From positions 263,026,622 to 263,090,621 of the forward strand of contig NC_050096.1 of the NCBI RefSeq assembly GCF_902167145.1: a stretch of 64,000 nt of DNA. Reading direction: 5' to 3'. Positions 47,023 through 58,520 of the stretch are shown piece after piece. The notes beneath the pieces were generated by a model that was not told the origin of the DNA, did not search any database, and was given only the letters and a program-made list of their open reading frames with translations. The number at the start of each line of letters is the position of its first letter. Position 1 is the stretch's first letter. This DNA is from Zea mays (taxonomy: Eukaryota; Streptophyta; Magnoliopsida; Poales; Poaceae). A program made the position numbers and the translations under genes.

Positions 47023-47594
47023 TATTAAGAAGGTAACGTAGACCAAGACATGCCCCCGCTCACCTTATCACACGGAGCATGCACCTGCTCTCCCACTCAC
47101 GCTGCATGCAAGCATGCAACTATGCAAGCTACGGGTGCCCCCCCTCATCCACTCATGCTGCATGGAAGCCGTCAAAGATAGGCCCCGTGGCTCCCTCCGC
47201 TCGCGCTGCATGCGTTCTTGTCGAGACAAATTTTTGCATGTGTTCTTAATTAAAATAAAAATTTGAAGAAGTTGAGTGTAGCTCAGTTGGTCGATAGTAT
47301 GCATGTACTCCCAGACTCGACCCCTCAAGTCCAAGTCATTGTCGAGGCAAATTTTTGGATGTGTTCTTAATTTAAAACCCTTCTATGTTAGTCAAGTTTT
47401 TTTAATAGATATACCCAGATTCTTAGGCATACTTCTCTTTGTGCACAATATATAGAAAATGGTGACTAACTATCAACTACTGTCAAATTTACTCAATCAT
47501 TTCCACAACACTTTTACAACATGCTGCTTATAACTAGCAGATATGAATGCTCATATGTGAAAAGTAAGTATATGAAACTAATATCAAATGTCGT
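47023..47594. other. Spacer of the inverted repeat
   Basis: The spacer starts with TATTAAGAAGGTAACG, close to the 5' block of the Helitron at 9461 (ACTATTAAGAATTT). It contains a roughly 38-bp imperfect direct repeat (TTTTTGCATGTGTTCTTAAT near 47229 and a variant near 47351). The repeats flank a tRNA-like A-box (TAGCTCAGTTGG, 47278). No gene is supported. Confidence 0.45.
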
Positions 47595-47991
47595 GTTAGC
47601 TACTCACAGGAGTACATTATTTATCTCCCAAATTGTTTGAGCTATTTTAACCTACTTATCAATGCATATATCTATGCTATGCTAGCTTTGATGGATGTTC
47701 AATTCGGAAGGATGAGCTGAACCATATGCATTTGGTTCTTTCTCGTCCTTCTAAATTAGGTTCTTTGTTGTGTTCTCAGTTGCATCTGGGCAGTGAATAA
47801 TTAATCAAGTTTTCCAGTTAAATCTTCGACTGTGAATAGATACCAAAGCATTCAGTCTATATTTAGTATAAATTAGTGTTAAGGTGATATTTTGCTACAC
47901 AGATTTTACATATCATAGTGATAGTTGTTGTTACATATCATGTTTTATACAGATTTTTAACTCTCGTGGCAACGCACGGGCACATATCTAG
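47595..47991 (+). mobile_element. Right arm of the inverted repeat, Helitron-type 3' end
   Basis: The plus strand ends with CAACGCACGGGC, then ACATATCTAG (47988-47991), then T, a second copy of the same Helitron-like terminus in opposite orientation. It may belong to a plus-strand Helitron starting near 47010. Confidence 0.6.
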
Positions 47992-48894
47992 TTATATATT
48001 ACATGTTTATATATACTATGTGTTGTGCTGGTTTTGCACGGCATGTCAGTGCATGCCCGGCATACCCCGTGGATCCGCCACTGATTTGTGATATACATCT
48101 TGTATTCAATGACACCAACTAGTTTTACGAAGAAACTCTCATGCCAGAGGAGAGAGGGAAATGAGATTTTTATAAAATTTATGCTACTGTTGGATATATG
48201 AGACGGATGTTCTAAATTAAAATGTGCATGTGAGCATCGTATAAGTATATGATATGTTGCATTGCAACAGATCATGTTTATCTATTGTTCATAGAGTATA
48301 GTTTAAAAGAGTTTGCTAGCACCGCTTTGGGTGATATTTTTCATTCTCATGCTTTGAAGGTTAATTACGATTTTATTTCCTTTAACTTGATTCCATTCTT
48401 GCTAAGGTCAACACACATTGTTTTTTCAAGAAAAGAGAGCTTTATTAATTACTTCTCTATATTTCAGCTGTCTAAATTTTAGAATGATTTTAGTTGACAC
48501 TCTTACCACCAATCAATGTATGTAAATTATAACCTTTATGTTTTATTATTTGTCTTTATATTGTGATATATCAATTTTTGTTACTATCTGACTATAAAAA
48601 TAACTACACACTATTTAAAAATAACTACACACTATTTTTTATGTTAATACATATCAGATTTTGTTATATCTATGGTTTTGTCTAACATTTATATTTTTCA
48701 AACTAAAAATTACATATTATAGGGCACTGAAATTGCAACTAACTAAAAATTATAATGTTAATATAAAATATATACAATAACCATCATTTTAATAAAAATA
48801 AAGTCCATATAACTAAATTTTAGAAATTTTCTTTTCGCTTACTTAGAAACAAAATTACATTTTTAGCAACAACTTGCTAGATTTAAATTGTTTA
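47992..48894. other. AT-rich intergenic DNA
   Basis: I see no gene or delimited element. A 22-bp near-duplication (AATAACTACACACTATTT) occurs near 48600-48636. Confidence 0.4.
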
Positions 48895-49251
48895 GAGTAA
48901 CTCCAGTAGTTCTCTAAAAGACTTCCTAAATCAATAATTTTGGTAGTTAACATAAAAATTATTCTCCAACATTTCTCTAAATGAACTTTCTAAATTTAAC
49001 AACTTGTCATCTAACCTCATTTTCTCTCTACATTTGGCAATCATTTAAAAACTCCCTAAATAAAAATATTGACTGCATTATGTAGTTTTGTGACTTATTT
49101 TTTTATGTGAATAGATACAAAACAAAATTACAACCTATATTTAGAGAACTATTGGAGAACTCATATTTTTTTACTCCAATAGCCATTTAGCAACTTCTTA
49201 AATCTATGATTTAGAGAGCTAAAATTTACATAACTATTGGAGTTGCTCTTA
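48895..49251. mobile_element. MITE with terminal repeat near GAGTAACTCCAGTAG
   Basis: The left end, GAGTAACTCCAGTAGTTCTC, and the right end, complement of AACTATTGGAGTTGCTCTTA, are inverted repeats of about 18 bp with few mismatches. The inside is AT-rich and noncoding. Internal copies of TTCTCTAAA suggest a nested or decayed structure. Confidence 0.6.
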
Positions 49252-49326
49252 GGGACTCATTTTTAGTCCCTCTATTTTATTTCATTTTAAATCCGAAAAC
49301 TAAAATTGCTAGTTTAGTTTTCGTAT

Positions 49327-49500
49327 TTAGGGGATGTTTGGTTTCTAGAGACTAACTTTTAGTCTCTCTATTTTATTTCATTTTAGTCCCTAAATTATTA
49401 AATACGATGTTTGAGTTTCTATATTTAACAATTAAAGGACTAAAATAAGATAATATAGAGGGATTAAAAATTAGTTTGACAGCCACAAAACCGAAGGGGC
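49327..49500. mobile_element. Small MITE (GGGGATGTTTGGTTTC type)
   Basis: The sequence GGGGATGTTTGGTTTCTAGA then ACTAACTTTTAGTC, with a loosely complementary right end (GACAGCCACAAAACCGAAGG), looks like the abundant grass MITE that starts GGGTGTTTGGTTTC. A partial copy of its body is at 49250-49326. The right end is poorly matched. Confidence 0.45.
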
Positions 49501-50483
49501 TTGTAGGGGACTAGAATCACTTACTATTAAACTTTATACGTCATGAATAGTGAGTGCATAACTTTTTTCGTACATGCTACTGATAGACAATCATGAGATA
49601 CACGGTTTTTAGTGGCCTATGCAAATATTCATTGTGCGAGATAGATTTTACATTTTTCATGGTATGTTTTCATTTCCTAGATAACGAGCGTCACCTTCGA
49701 CCTCGAGCAACTCCACAAGAGGTCAAGGATCCGTGTCGTAGCTGCTCTACACGCCTAGGAAAATAGACATATCGTTGACTGTAACATCCCATATTTTTCA
49801 CCACTAGAATAAAGTTCATTTTTAAATCATTGATCACTAAATTAACTTAATTAAACCGTAGCAAGACTATGCAAGCCAAGACTCCCATATGGTATCTCGT
49901 CTGTCATTCATTATAGTAAAACTAGTAATGGGCGCGCTTGCGCGCGCTAGAAATTAAATATTTTGTAAATCTGTTTGTAAAGATTTTATCAGTATCTGTA
50001 TATATATTATACTACCCAGTTTTAAATATTTGTCGTCCGCTAAATTAGTTTTAAACTAAACCGCGACAAATAAAAAAGAATGGAGGGTTGGCACTAAGCG
50101 ATTTGGCACAGAACCAGAGCAAACAACAACCAATCCCTACATCCCTAACGAACAAATAAGTAAGAGTAGCGGTATATACAACATAACGGGGCATGTTAAG
50201 TAGATAGATCAAATAAAAATATGACAGAAATTAAATTATGGTGCAGATGTAGTCTACATGCAAAGTAGGGGTCAAATAGATGATGTTCAGTGTGTGTTAA
50301 CTGTAAAACATGGATACTCATTAGTAGCAACAGTTAGGAGTGTAATCAAATCAAATACGAACGGATATTGATTGTAGCATATTTATTTTTATATTTTTCT
50401 TCGAATTCGAATCAAATACAGATATTGTCGAGTTGTACCGGATAAGATTAGAATTGATATCGACATCTTAAATATCCAACTTA

Positions 50484-50620
50484 GGGCTTGTTCGGTTAGC
50501 TCTCAATCCATGTGGATTGAGTGAGATTGAGTGGGTTTAAATTCCAACTAAGTCAAACTCCTTCTTAAAATTTTCCAATCCCATCCAATCCATGGGTAAT
50601 AGGATTAACCGAACAAGGTC
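50484..50620. mobile_element. Tourist-like MITE with TTA duplications
   Basis: The element starts GGGCTTGTTCGGTTA and ends GGATTAACCGAACAAGGTC, a clear terminal inverted repeat. TTA flanks both sides (50481-50483 and 50621-50623). TTA/TAA duplication is the rule for PIF/Harbinger-mobilised Tourist elements. Confidence 0.85.
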
Positions 50621-51460
50621 TTAAAGTATACGGATACGGATCGGGTACTGAATAACCGGACTCGAATACAGATCGGATTTCAGCCCTCTTAGACGGATCG
50701 AATTTGAATACGAACGGATAATTTCCTTACCATTTACACCCATTCGACTGCTGTTGATGGCCATGCTTTGAAGTGGACTTGTTAACCTGCCGACCACTGC
50801 CATAGTTCTATAGGTTATGAGTTAACAAAATCTTAGAGTCAACATATTTAGCCCTTAATTGATCTCTAATGTAGGTTGCACGATGACTGCACACTTAGAA
50901 ATCGACAGGAAATGCAACAAAACTAAAACAACATCATTTAAAGGTAAATAATGGGATAGCCGGATGGGCAACCACAAAGGATATAGATGGGAGAATCGAA
51001 TCGACGGACTATAGCAGTCAACGAGCCTATTTGGATAACTTTTTACTGGATTCTTGTGCGAGAAAAAGCGAGGAAACACACCCTAATGGGACAAACACTT
51101 TGTTTCAACGTAGAATCAGAAACGACGCGAGAACAACAACAATGAGAGAAATCGCATGTGATTCTCTCCTCGCTTGGACGCTCCTACTCCGCACCACAAC
51201 AGCACAACTCCATTCCATGGTGTTCTCGTCACTCTATATATGCCATGCTTGAGCAGTGAGGTCGCGATAGTGGAGAAACACCAGCAGCTACACATCTGTC
51301 TCGTCTTGCTCATTTGCTCTACTGATTCCTCTCCTCAGCCTCCGTCAGGCTCTTCCTCCACACACACCAGCACACCGTGAGTGTATCTATGACAAATTTG
51401 CTAAATATTAAATAGAAAATTAAGTGAAAACGATGATTTAGAGATCAACAATTAAGATCG

Positions 51461-51672
51461 GAGCCTTGAACCATTGCATACCCAGATTGTTGCGAGCGTG
51501 ACGAGGACGATGTCGGTGTTGTATCCGACGAGGCACTGGGGGATGCGGGTGCGACCAATGTGCATGGAGGATTTGTCGAGGATGGTGCAGGCAAAGATGA
51601 CGCGGATGGTAAGAGTGTGGCTGTGCATCTGGGGTTGTAGCTGGTCGACGGTGGTGAAGACCGGCTTGCGCA
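51461..51672 (-). pseudogene. OB-fold protein gene fragment
   Basis: The minus strand encodes KPVFTTVDQLQPQ, then HTLTIRV, GRTRIPQCLVGYNTD and VLVTL. This matches the start of plant OB-fold nucleic-acid-binding proteins of the At4g28440 / SOSS-B-like family. The domain stops midway and the sequence turns unrelated after the VLVTLA block. It is one exon-sized piece captured by the Helitron, with no evidence that it makes a working protein. Confidence 0.6.
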
Positions 51673-51714
51673 CGGTCTTGGCGCCATCTGCGGGATCCGC
51701 AGCCAGCTCCTACT

Positions 51715-51865
51715 GGATGCCGCCAGAGGGTGTTGTAGCTGAGGTAGAGGCCGGCCAGGGGCGGACCCATGGGAGGGCAGGTGGAGCGTGCCGGCGAGAT
51801 ACTTCCCCTGCAGCGAGATGTTGGCGGCGGCGCAACGGGCATCGCACGCGACGCCCTCAAATCTC
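51715..51865 (-). pseudogene. LRR receptor-like kinase gene fragment
   Basis: The minus strand reads FEGVACDARCAAANISLQGK, then YLAGTLHLP; after a small frameshift it reads PLAGLYLSYNTLWRHP. This is the N-terminal cap plus first leucine-rich repeat of a plant LRR receptor kinase (pattern: VxCD, ISLQGKxLxGTL, LxGLYLxYNxL). Frameshifts and loss of the rest make it a fragment. It lies upstream of the OB-fold fragment in the same orientation, so a chimeric transcript is possible. Confidence 0.6.
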
Positions 51866-52197
51866 CTGTAAGGTGCTAACACACATGGGGCGTGGTCAGG
51901 CGTCCACGATGGGTGCTGGTGGCCCGTCCGTTCCAGCACGCGGCCCGTAGCGCCAGAAGCACGCACACCTTGTCTTTGTCCGTCGTGCGGGCCTCACTTG
52001 ACACCTAGCCACGAGCGAAGAAAAGGAAGGCAGCGAGCGCGACGATGCAGGAGCTTCTTCTAGAAGGCTCCCGTGTTATGGAGGCTGGCTTGTGGACATT
52101 GGAAGATGAACGTTGGATGACGAACATGTGGCTAAGAAAAAAAAAGGTTGACGTGGCGCACGGGTTTGCAACCTTTGCGTCCGGCTCTATTATATAG

Positions 52198-53239
52198 AAA
52201 TTTGCCCCAACAAGTTAATGATGCCTATCCGCAATAATTCACGCCTCGACGAAAGGAACAGACAATCATCCATGTTGAGAAACTTGTGTGAAGAAACATC
52301 AAGCTTGCCTCTGACCTCCTTGGCGATTGTGCGCTCCGACAAGCCCTCACTTACATCTAATATATGCTATAAAGCAGTCTTGTTGTGTAAGCTGAGTTGT
52401 CGAGTTGAAGTGCCATATGTTACATATCATGAAATGACTCATCAATATAAAGAGATGTTCCCTCAAAACCACATGCATTCACCTGAGCAGCCCCACCATG
52501 AGCCAAGTTGTGCGGCCAATCTCGAAAAATTGCGGTTGCACTATGACGACATCGCCGCTTACAATACATTGGTCTAGATTTTTCTTCCATTACGAGTTGC
52601 CCTTTATTTGCCTATAAATCAACCCTGATGCCCTTATCGTGAAGTATCACACCTGCCTAAGCCATCAACGTAGACGCCAACTCATTATCGCTCCTCCACA
52701 GCTCCAGATCAACGCGTGTTTTACTCCTCAAGCCAAAGGACGAGCCATCGTCGATCTTTCCAACGAGAGTTGACACCCCCAATTTGAGTCACTTGAGTTA
52801 GTCATTATGATTAAATAAAAATAAATAAATAATATATAACATGTGTGGTCTAGTTTTGTTAGACCTAATCATGGATCATCCGACCCGACCAATCCAACGG
52901 ATAGGTACGGGACGTATTTTTGACCCGCAATAATTCATATGCCGAGTATGGGCCATGATTTTTGACTAAAATCCAACCTAACCCGAAAACCCGACCCAAA
53001 TCCAAGAAACCTAATCCAACCTAAAAAATCCCACTCCGACATGTGAAACAGGGAGGCACAGGCCAACCCGACCCAACGTTTAAACATGCCTAAGTTTTGT
53101 CCACAAATTCTCAGAAACAAAAATATGAAATTAGATCGGTAATTAAATCTTTTAATTAGAATATATAATGAAAAAAACAAACTAAAATGCCTTTTAGTTT
53201 TTAGTTCCTCATGCATGTGCGAGTGGCCATGGGTATAAA
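52198..53239. other. Intergenic DNA between Helitron and Harbinger element
   Basis: A 119-codon open frame at 52215-52577 has no recognisable domain and I do not call it a gene. The stretch 52780-53230 has many CCGACC/ACCCGA motifs (near 52880-53070) and no clear boundaries. It looks like old repeat DNA. Confidence 0.4.
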
Positions 53240-53558
53240 GGGCCTGTTTGGGAGAGCTTCGTTTCAAGAATTTCAAGTTTATAGTAGATTCTTCTATCCA
53301 AACAGGTCAAACTTCACGAGCTCTAGATTTAAAAAAATTTGAAACTTGAGGCCAATTTCATGAAATTTTCGAAGCTCCTCAAATGGTGCTTCAAAAACAT
53401 TTTTTTATACTACCTCATGAAGTTATAGAAAAATTACCCACCATGCCACTATTTACACGTTGTAACCCTTCGCATCTATTTATCTCTCATCCTTTTCTTT
53501 TTCCTTATCTCTCCTCCCGTATCTTTTTTCTTTTCACGGCTTGCTTCCCTGTTTCGCC

Positions 53559-55528
53559 ATGGCTGGAGATCTTCCTGCGTTCTGCACCGAGGAGATGGAT
53601 CGCGAGCTCTTCCAGCGAGGAGTACCCATTGGGGCGGGCATCACCACCGCCGGGCATGGCCGGGGCGCCGCAGCTACGGGCCACGCAGCCGCCCCCGCGG
53701 ATCCTGGCCGAGCCGCCGCTGGGCTTGCTCGCAGCGTCTCCGCAGCCGCCCCCGCGGATCCTGGCCGAGCCGCCGCTGGGCTTGCTCGCAGCGTCTCCGC
53801 AGCCGCCCCCGCGGATCCTGGCCGAGGCATCGCCGCCGCGGAGCTTGGTCGCGGCGCCTCCGTAGCCGACCCCACGTATACTGGCCGAGGCGTCGCCGCC
53901 GCTGGGCTTGGTCGCGGCGCCTCTTCAGCCGCCCCCACGGGTCCTGGCCGAGGCGTCGCCGCCGCAGAGCTTGGTCGCGGCGCCTCCGCCACGGGGCACT
54001 CAGCTGCTACCGCGGGGATTGGGCGGGGGCATCCGCCATAGGCCGCGTAGATGTTCAGATTGATGGAGACGAAGGGCTTCCCCATGGTGCCAGTTCAACA
54101 GCTCCTGCGATGTTCAATTGCAATGGCGATGTTCGTTATTACAGAGAAGGAGACGAAGGCTACGTTCCACGATTCGACATGGCTGACGACTAGTTCTACG
54201 GCCTTGACATGAATGGAGACAGTAGCCGCTTTCTTGGTCGTGGTCATAGCCGTAGCCGAGGCCGTTCCAATGGCCATACACATGCACGACAGGCTCCATC
54301 AGCTGTTGCTCGGGTCCGAGGACGTGGACGTGGTCGTGGCATGAATATATGCCATACTGCAAATGCTACTATGGTTAATGGACTGACTTCACAACGATCG
54401 GCTAAGAACCCTGTAGACTCACAGGTACAAACATTTTTACTAACGCCATGTCCTTACAAATTTTGTGATGATTTACATGTTTTTAATTACAAATGCTTGT
54501 TGCTATGTATTGTTAGCTATAAACATTCCATGGATTACATTATGCTTCCAATTACTCAGGGCGATTCTATGGATTGGTCAGTTCCTGAGCATGTTTCCGT
54601 AGTTTGTAGCTTATTTGCAGAACAAGTTCAAAAGGGTAATCGGCCAAACACTCATTTGAATGTCGTGGGTTATGCCGAAGTGTCTTCTAGGTTTTTTCAG
54701 ATAAATGGGATTGAATTATCTAAGACTCAACTAAAGAACAAATGGAAAAACTAAAATGTGACTTAACCGCATGGAGAAAACTGATGAGGAGGCAAACAGA
54801 CACGGGTTGGGATCACTTGAGACAGACCATTGAAATGGACCCTGAGTGGTGGAGGAAGATCAAGGCGGTTAGTAATCACTTGAGACAGAACATTGTCATC
54901 TCAACTTGTAATTATGCTAAAATTACATAATTGGTCTGTAATTATTTTCTAGGAAATCCCAGGGTGTGCAAAGTTTAAGAAAGGTCCTCTACAGAACGAG
55001 GCAGATCTTTCCAAGATGTTCGATAAAATTACAAATGAAGAGAATGACCATTGGAATCCTATGACAGAGAACCCTATCATACCAAAAAATCATGAGCCTA
55101 TAATTAATCTTGAATCTGATTTTGCAGATGTTGAATGTGAGCTTCCCAATGAATTTGCATCAGCTTATAGTGATGTAGTTCAGGAGGTTTCTCCATCGGT
55201 TGGTAATGGCAATAAAAGACCTCGGTTTGTCTTAGGAAAACCAGCTAAGAAAACAAAGGTTGGCACTACGATTGTTATGCAAGAACAAGTGACAAGGATT
55301 GCGAATTCTGCTGATGCGCTTGCTGCAAAGAAACTAGGAGAGGTCACTATCAAACAAGTAATGGATTTAGTTGTATCCTGTGGGGCAAGGATTGGTAGTA
55401 ATGAGCATTTCATTGGTACCAAGCTATTTATCAAGAAGGAGCAAAGGGAGATGTTCATGACCCTAGATACTGATGAGAGTAGGTTTCTTTGGCTTACTAG
55501 GCACTATAATGAGCAGTACAATGCATAA
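53559..55528 (+). pseudogene. Harbinger ORF1, Myb/SANT-like DNA-binding protein (broken)
   Basis: A start MAGDLPAFCTEEMDRELFQR lies at 53559. Then come alanine/glycine/arginine repeats, a frame change near 53990-54040 and an amber codon at 54191-54193. An Arg/Gly-rich stretch (GRGHSRSRGRS) follows. After a probable intron (54425-54559) the Myb/SANT-like domain begins (DSMDWSVPEHVSVVCSLFAE). It continues past a one-base shift near 54745 with LKCDLTAWRKLMRRQT and GWDHLRQTIEMDPEWWRKIK. A second intron ends near 54952. The last exon (54953-55528) runs EIPGCAKFKKGPLQNEADL to LTRHYNEQYNA. In Harbinger elements this ORF binds the element ends and helps bring the transposase into the nucleus. Here three lesions probably abolish it. 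Confidence 0.78.
53685..53987 (+). repeat. In-frame minisatellite in ORF1 (two 57-bp and three 63-bp units)
   Basis: Units start at 53685, 53742, 53799, 53862 and 53925. Each encodes 19 or 21 residues of the pattern AAAPADPGR followed by an Ala/Gly/Ser stretch. The first two are identical; the later ones carry a 6-bp insertion. All lengths are multiples of three. Confidence 0.9.
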
Positions 55529-56399
55529 AAAGCTTTTTCGGCAATCTGTTAGACACTTTTATGTATTAGAATAATCTTTTGTAATATACTATACTATTCG
55601 AGTTATGTCCAGTTTCATTTTGCTCACAAAGTGTTGTCTGTATGGGCTCTGCATTTGCTAAACTGTAATAAGGTGATGTGGCCTTATCTGTTGATGAATC
55701 CAATTCAGCTTCAATTTCTTTATGTGCTGTTCAGAGAGCTGCAAAGCCTTGCTTATGTGATGTTCAGCTCCCTTGAACCCCCTTGAGCTTTTCATATGTG
55801 TTGTTCATATGTGCTGTTCAGCTCCTGCTCCAGCTCCTGTGTCCGAGAGTATGCACCTTTAGTTCATACTAGAGATAAAGCACAAGTATAGGCATCCGTC
55901 CGCCGCTCAATTTAGTGCTCAACACACATGCTAGAGATAAAGCACAAGTAAAATAATTGCTGCTGGAGTTATTGGAGTCCATGCATGCGTGTGCACCCTT
56001 CAGGTGTTCCACATGGCAATGTTGTTGTCATGCAGCACACAGGCTGCTACAGTACAGGCAGTTTCAGCACAGGACACAATCAAACTCAAGTGTGTGATAT
56101 TATATGTACTCAGAACTGACAATGTTCCTGTTCTTTATGTTCACAGCTCAGCATCAACAGCCATGCCACTTTGAAACATGCATTTTTATATACCACTCAT
56201 TTTTTTCCTGGCTAATATTGTCCTTCACCATTACAATGGATTGCACATTACCATTCATTACATCACTAGTGTGCAGCACAGGCCCATATAGTTTAGCAAG
56301 GTTCCAAGGTCTACCCGCAGTCTGGAATGACATGTGGTTTGTTTTGTTTTTCTTGATCACCAATTCATCATGCTTAACATGAACTTTTCAATCTTCCTA
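55529..56399. other. Harbinger internal noncoding region
   Basis: No gene is recognised between the end of ORF1 and the antisense coiled-coil fragment. A roughly 30-bp block with GAGATAAAGCACAAGTA is duplicated near 55870 and 55935. GTGCTGTTCAGCTCC-like variants recur near 55725, 55760 and 55812. Confidence 0.45.
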
Positions 56400-57165
56400 T
56401 TACAGCCTCACAACCATTTTTTACAAAAGATTCTGCCCAATCGCTGATGAATGACATATGCAATTATACGCTCTTTCAGCAACTCTATTTCTTCACTTGA
56501 TGCGACTAATTTATTCTCAATCTCACTGAGTTGTTGCTCAAGCTGATTGAGAGAGTTCAGATTCAGCTCCAAACAAATATGCATTGCCTGTATTTGTGCT
56601 CATTGAGAGAGTTCAGATTCAGCTCCAACTCTTCTTTTTGTGACAGTGCTTCTGAGAGTACCAATTGTGCTTTAGCAAGATCATCTTCCTTTATGCGAGG
56701 CGCCAATTGTTTTTTCTTTCTTTCTAGTACAATCGATTGTCAAACACCTGCTCTACCAAAGTTTTTATTCGAGTAGTGCTGTTCGTGCCACCGCAAACCA
56801 TTGGAAGGGGCTTCGCTTTCACATGGGTACTACAGCATCATGCATGATGCTTGGGGGGAAAAACTGAAGTGTGACTGAAGAGGCGCACAAGTGGCGACGT
56901 TTTGTCGTCCATAGCAAATCAAAGGCCTCTGATCTCGTTCAGAAGCTGCGGACTTGTTCAGATGTATCTGCTCAGAAAAGGGGCCCGGACTTGGTTCAGA
57001 TGTATCTGCTCAGAAAGTTTTGAATTAAGATCAGCAAGTGACCCTTGTAGAGTTTCATTTTCATCCTTCAAGTTATCAGCATCCTCGGATGCAACGTTCT
57101 GTTCAAAATCTGCCACTTGTGACTTTGACAGCTCCAGTGCCTCAATACGCAGCACATTAATATTT
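56400..57165 (-). pseudogene. Coiled-coil gene fragment inside the Harbinger element
   Basis: On the minus strand 57155-56970 encodes LRIEALELSKSQVADFEQNV, then DADNLKDENETLQGSLADLN and SKLSEQIHLN. After a break, 56715-56420 encodes IKEDDLAKAQLVLSEALSQK, ELELNLNSLN and, past an indel, EIENKLVASSEEIELLKERI. The heptad-like leucine spacing and high Glu/Lys content indicate a long coiled coil of host type, not a transposon protein. Short internal duplications near 56560/56605 and 56965/56995 broke the frame. I do not recognise the parent gene. Confidence 0.55.
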
Positions 57166-57235
57166 TCAGGATACTATTTTCCCTTGACATGAAAGATATG
57201 ATGGAGTACTATAACATTGTTTTTGTAAATTGCAG

Positions 57236-58520
57236 TTACATGAAGATGACAGCTCTACGGATACTGACGAGGATACCGAGGTTTTTATGCATATTTGTTT
57301 GGCAAGAACACAAATTCCTACAACTTATATTGACATGTACGTCGACAAGAATCCAACTAGAACATCAACATTGAGTGGAACGGGATGGTTGAACGAGACA
57401 CTAAACACTCCGGGTGAATGTCATTCACAGCTTCGTATCTGCACAGAGATATTTATGGACCGCCATGATATATTGGTGCAAAGGTACGACTTACAAGCTT
57501 CGTTGCATGTGAGCACATATGAGAGCGTAGCCATTTTCTTATTCATCTGTGGTGGCAATGAGTCTAATAGAAGAAGTCAAAATCGGTTCAAGCATTCAGG
57601 TGAAACAATTAGTAGAAAATTTGAAGAGGTCCTCAATGCTATAATGGCTATGGGAAAAGATTTCCTAATGCCAAAAAATCCAAATTTTCCAGAAGTTCAC
57701 AAGAGAATAAGAGACGACAAAAAGGCTTACCCACACTTTAAGGATTGTATTGGTGCACTTGATGGTACGCATATTCGGGTATGTCTTCCACCAGATGACC
57801 AAGTAAGGTATATTGGAAAATCAGGAATACCCACGCAAAATGTTTTGGCTGTATGTGACTTCGACATGCGCTTTACTTATGTGTCGACGGGGCAGCCAGG
57901 ATCTATGCATGACACAAGTGTCTTATACAGTGTAATAAAAGTTGATGAAAAATTCTTTCCACACCCACCAAGAGGTAATGTGTCTTAAATGTTTTTCCTT
58001 AATTTGCAATATCAATATACAAGTATAAGAACTTGTTTCCTTTTCGCTTGTAGGAAAGTACTATGCTGTCGATGCAGGATATCCTAACCGTCCTGGTTAC
58101 TTAGCACCATACAAAGGTGAAAGATATCACATGCCTGAATGGCATAGAGGTATGGAACCAAGAACTCCTAAAGAAAAATTCAATCGTGTTCATTCGTCCA
58201 TACGTAATGTTATCGAGAGATCATTCGGAGTACTAAAAATGAAGTGGCAAATTTTATACAACATGCCTCCGTACTCCATGTACAAGCAAAAAATGATTGT
58301 TGTTGCTACGATGGTCCTTTATAATTTCATACGAGAGCATAGGATAGAAGACTTGGACTTCGCTCAATTTGATCGTGATCCGGATTATGTTCCAACGATC
58401 CCAGAAAGATATAACAAATTTGCAACAGGCTTCGATGGCTTTACGACTATGCCTAATGCACCAACTATGGACATGTTTCGTGATGCACTAGCCACACAGC
58501 TTGCTCTTGCTTGGAATTAA
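57236..58520 (+). CDS. PIF/Harbinger DDE transposase
   Basis: Two exons (57236-57974 and 58054-58520) joined by a GT-AG intron encode 401 residues without stop or frameshift. A helix-turn-helix-like N-terminal part (STYESVAIFLFICGG; RRSQNRFKHSGETISRKFEE) precedes the DDE_4 nuclease core. The catalytic residues are visible: Asp in CIGALDGTHIRV, Asp in YYAVDAGYPNRPGY and Glu in NVIERSFGVLKMKWQIL. The C-terminus ends LATQLALAWN. Exon A begins at an acceptor, TTGCAG; the start codon must lie in an earlier exon that I could not place, so the 5' end is open. Such enzymes cut and paste the element at TTA-like targets, and may also move Tourist MITEs. Confidence 0.88.

Larger units (their letters stand above)
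49922..52197 (-). mobile_element. Helitron carrying host gene fragments
   Basis: On the minus strand the element starts TCTATATAATAGAGC (52197 downward). It ends with the hairpin GCGCGCGCAAGCGCGC followed by CCATTACTAG (49925-49922) and host T. These are Helitron-like termini; the 5' host base is T rather than the expected A, which lowers certainty. Inside, both recognisable gene fragments (an LRR receptor-kinase piece and an OB-fold piece) read on the same strand as the Helitron, as is usual for maize gene-capturing Helitrons. A Tourist MITE sits within it. Confidence 0.6.

Noticed and set aside
47276..47340. tRNA gene suggested by TAGCTCAGTTGG
   Set aside because: The B-box is degenerate and no cloverleaf can be closed by eye; a tRNA-derived remnant is more likely.
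52215..52577. 119-codon open frame between Helitron and Harbinger element
   Set aside because: No domain, no splice or promoter signal, and ordinary length for chance in this composition.
53383..53865. 160-codon ORF overlapping the Harbinger ORF1 start
   Set aside because: It is an alternative frame of the minisatellite; the frame starting MAGDLPAFCTEEMDRELF is the protein-like one.
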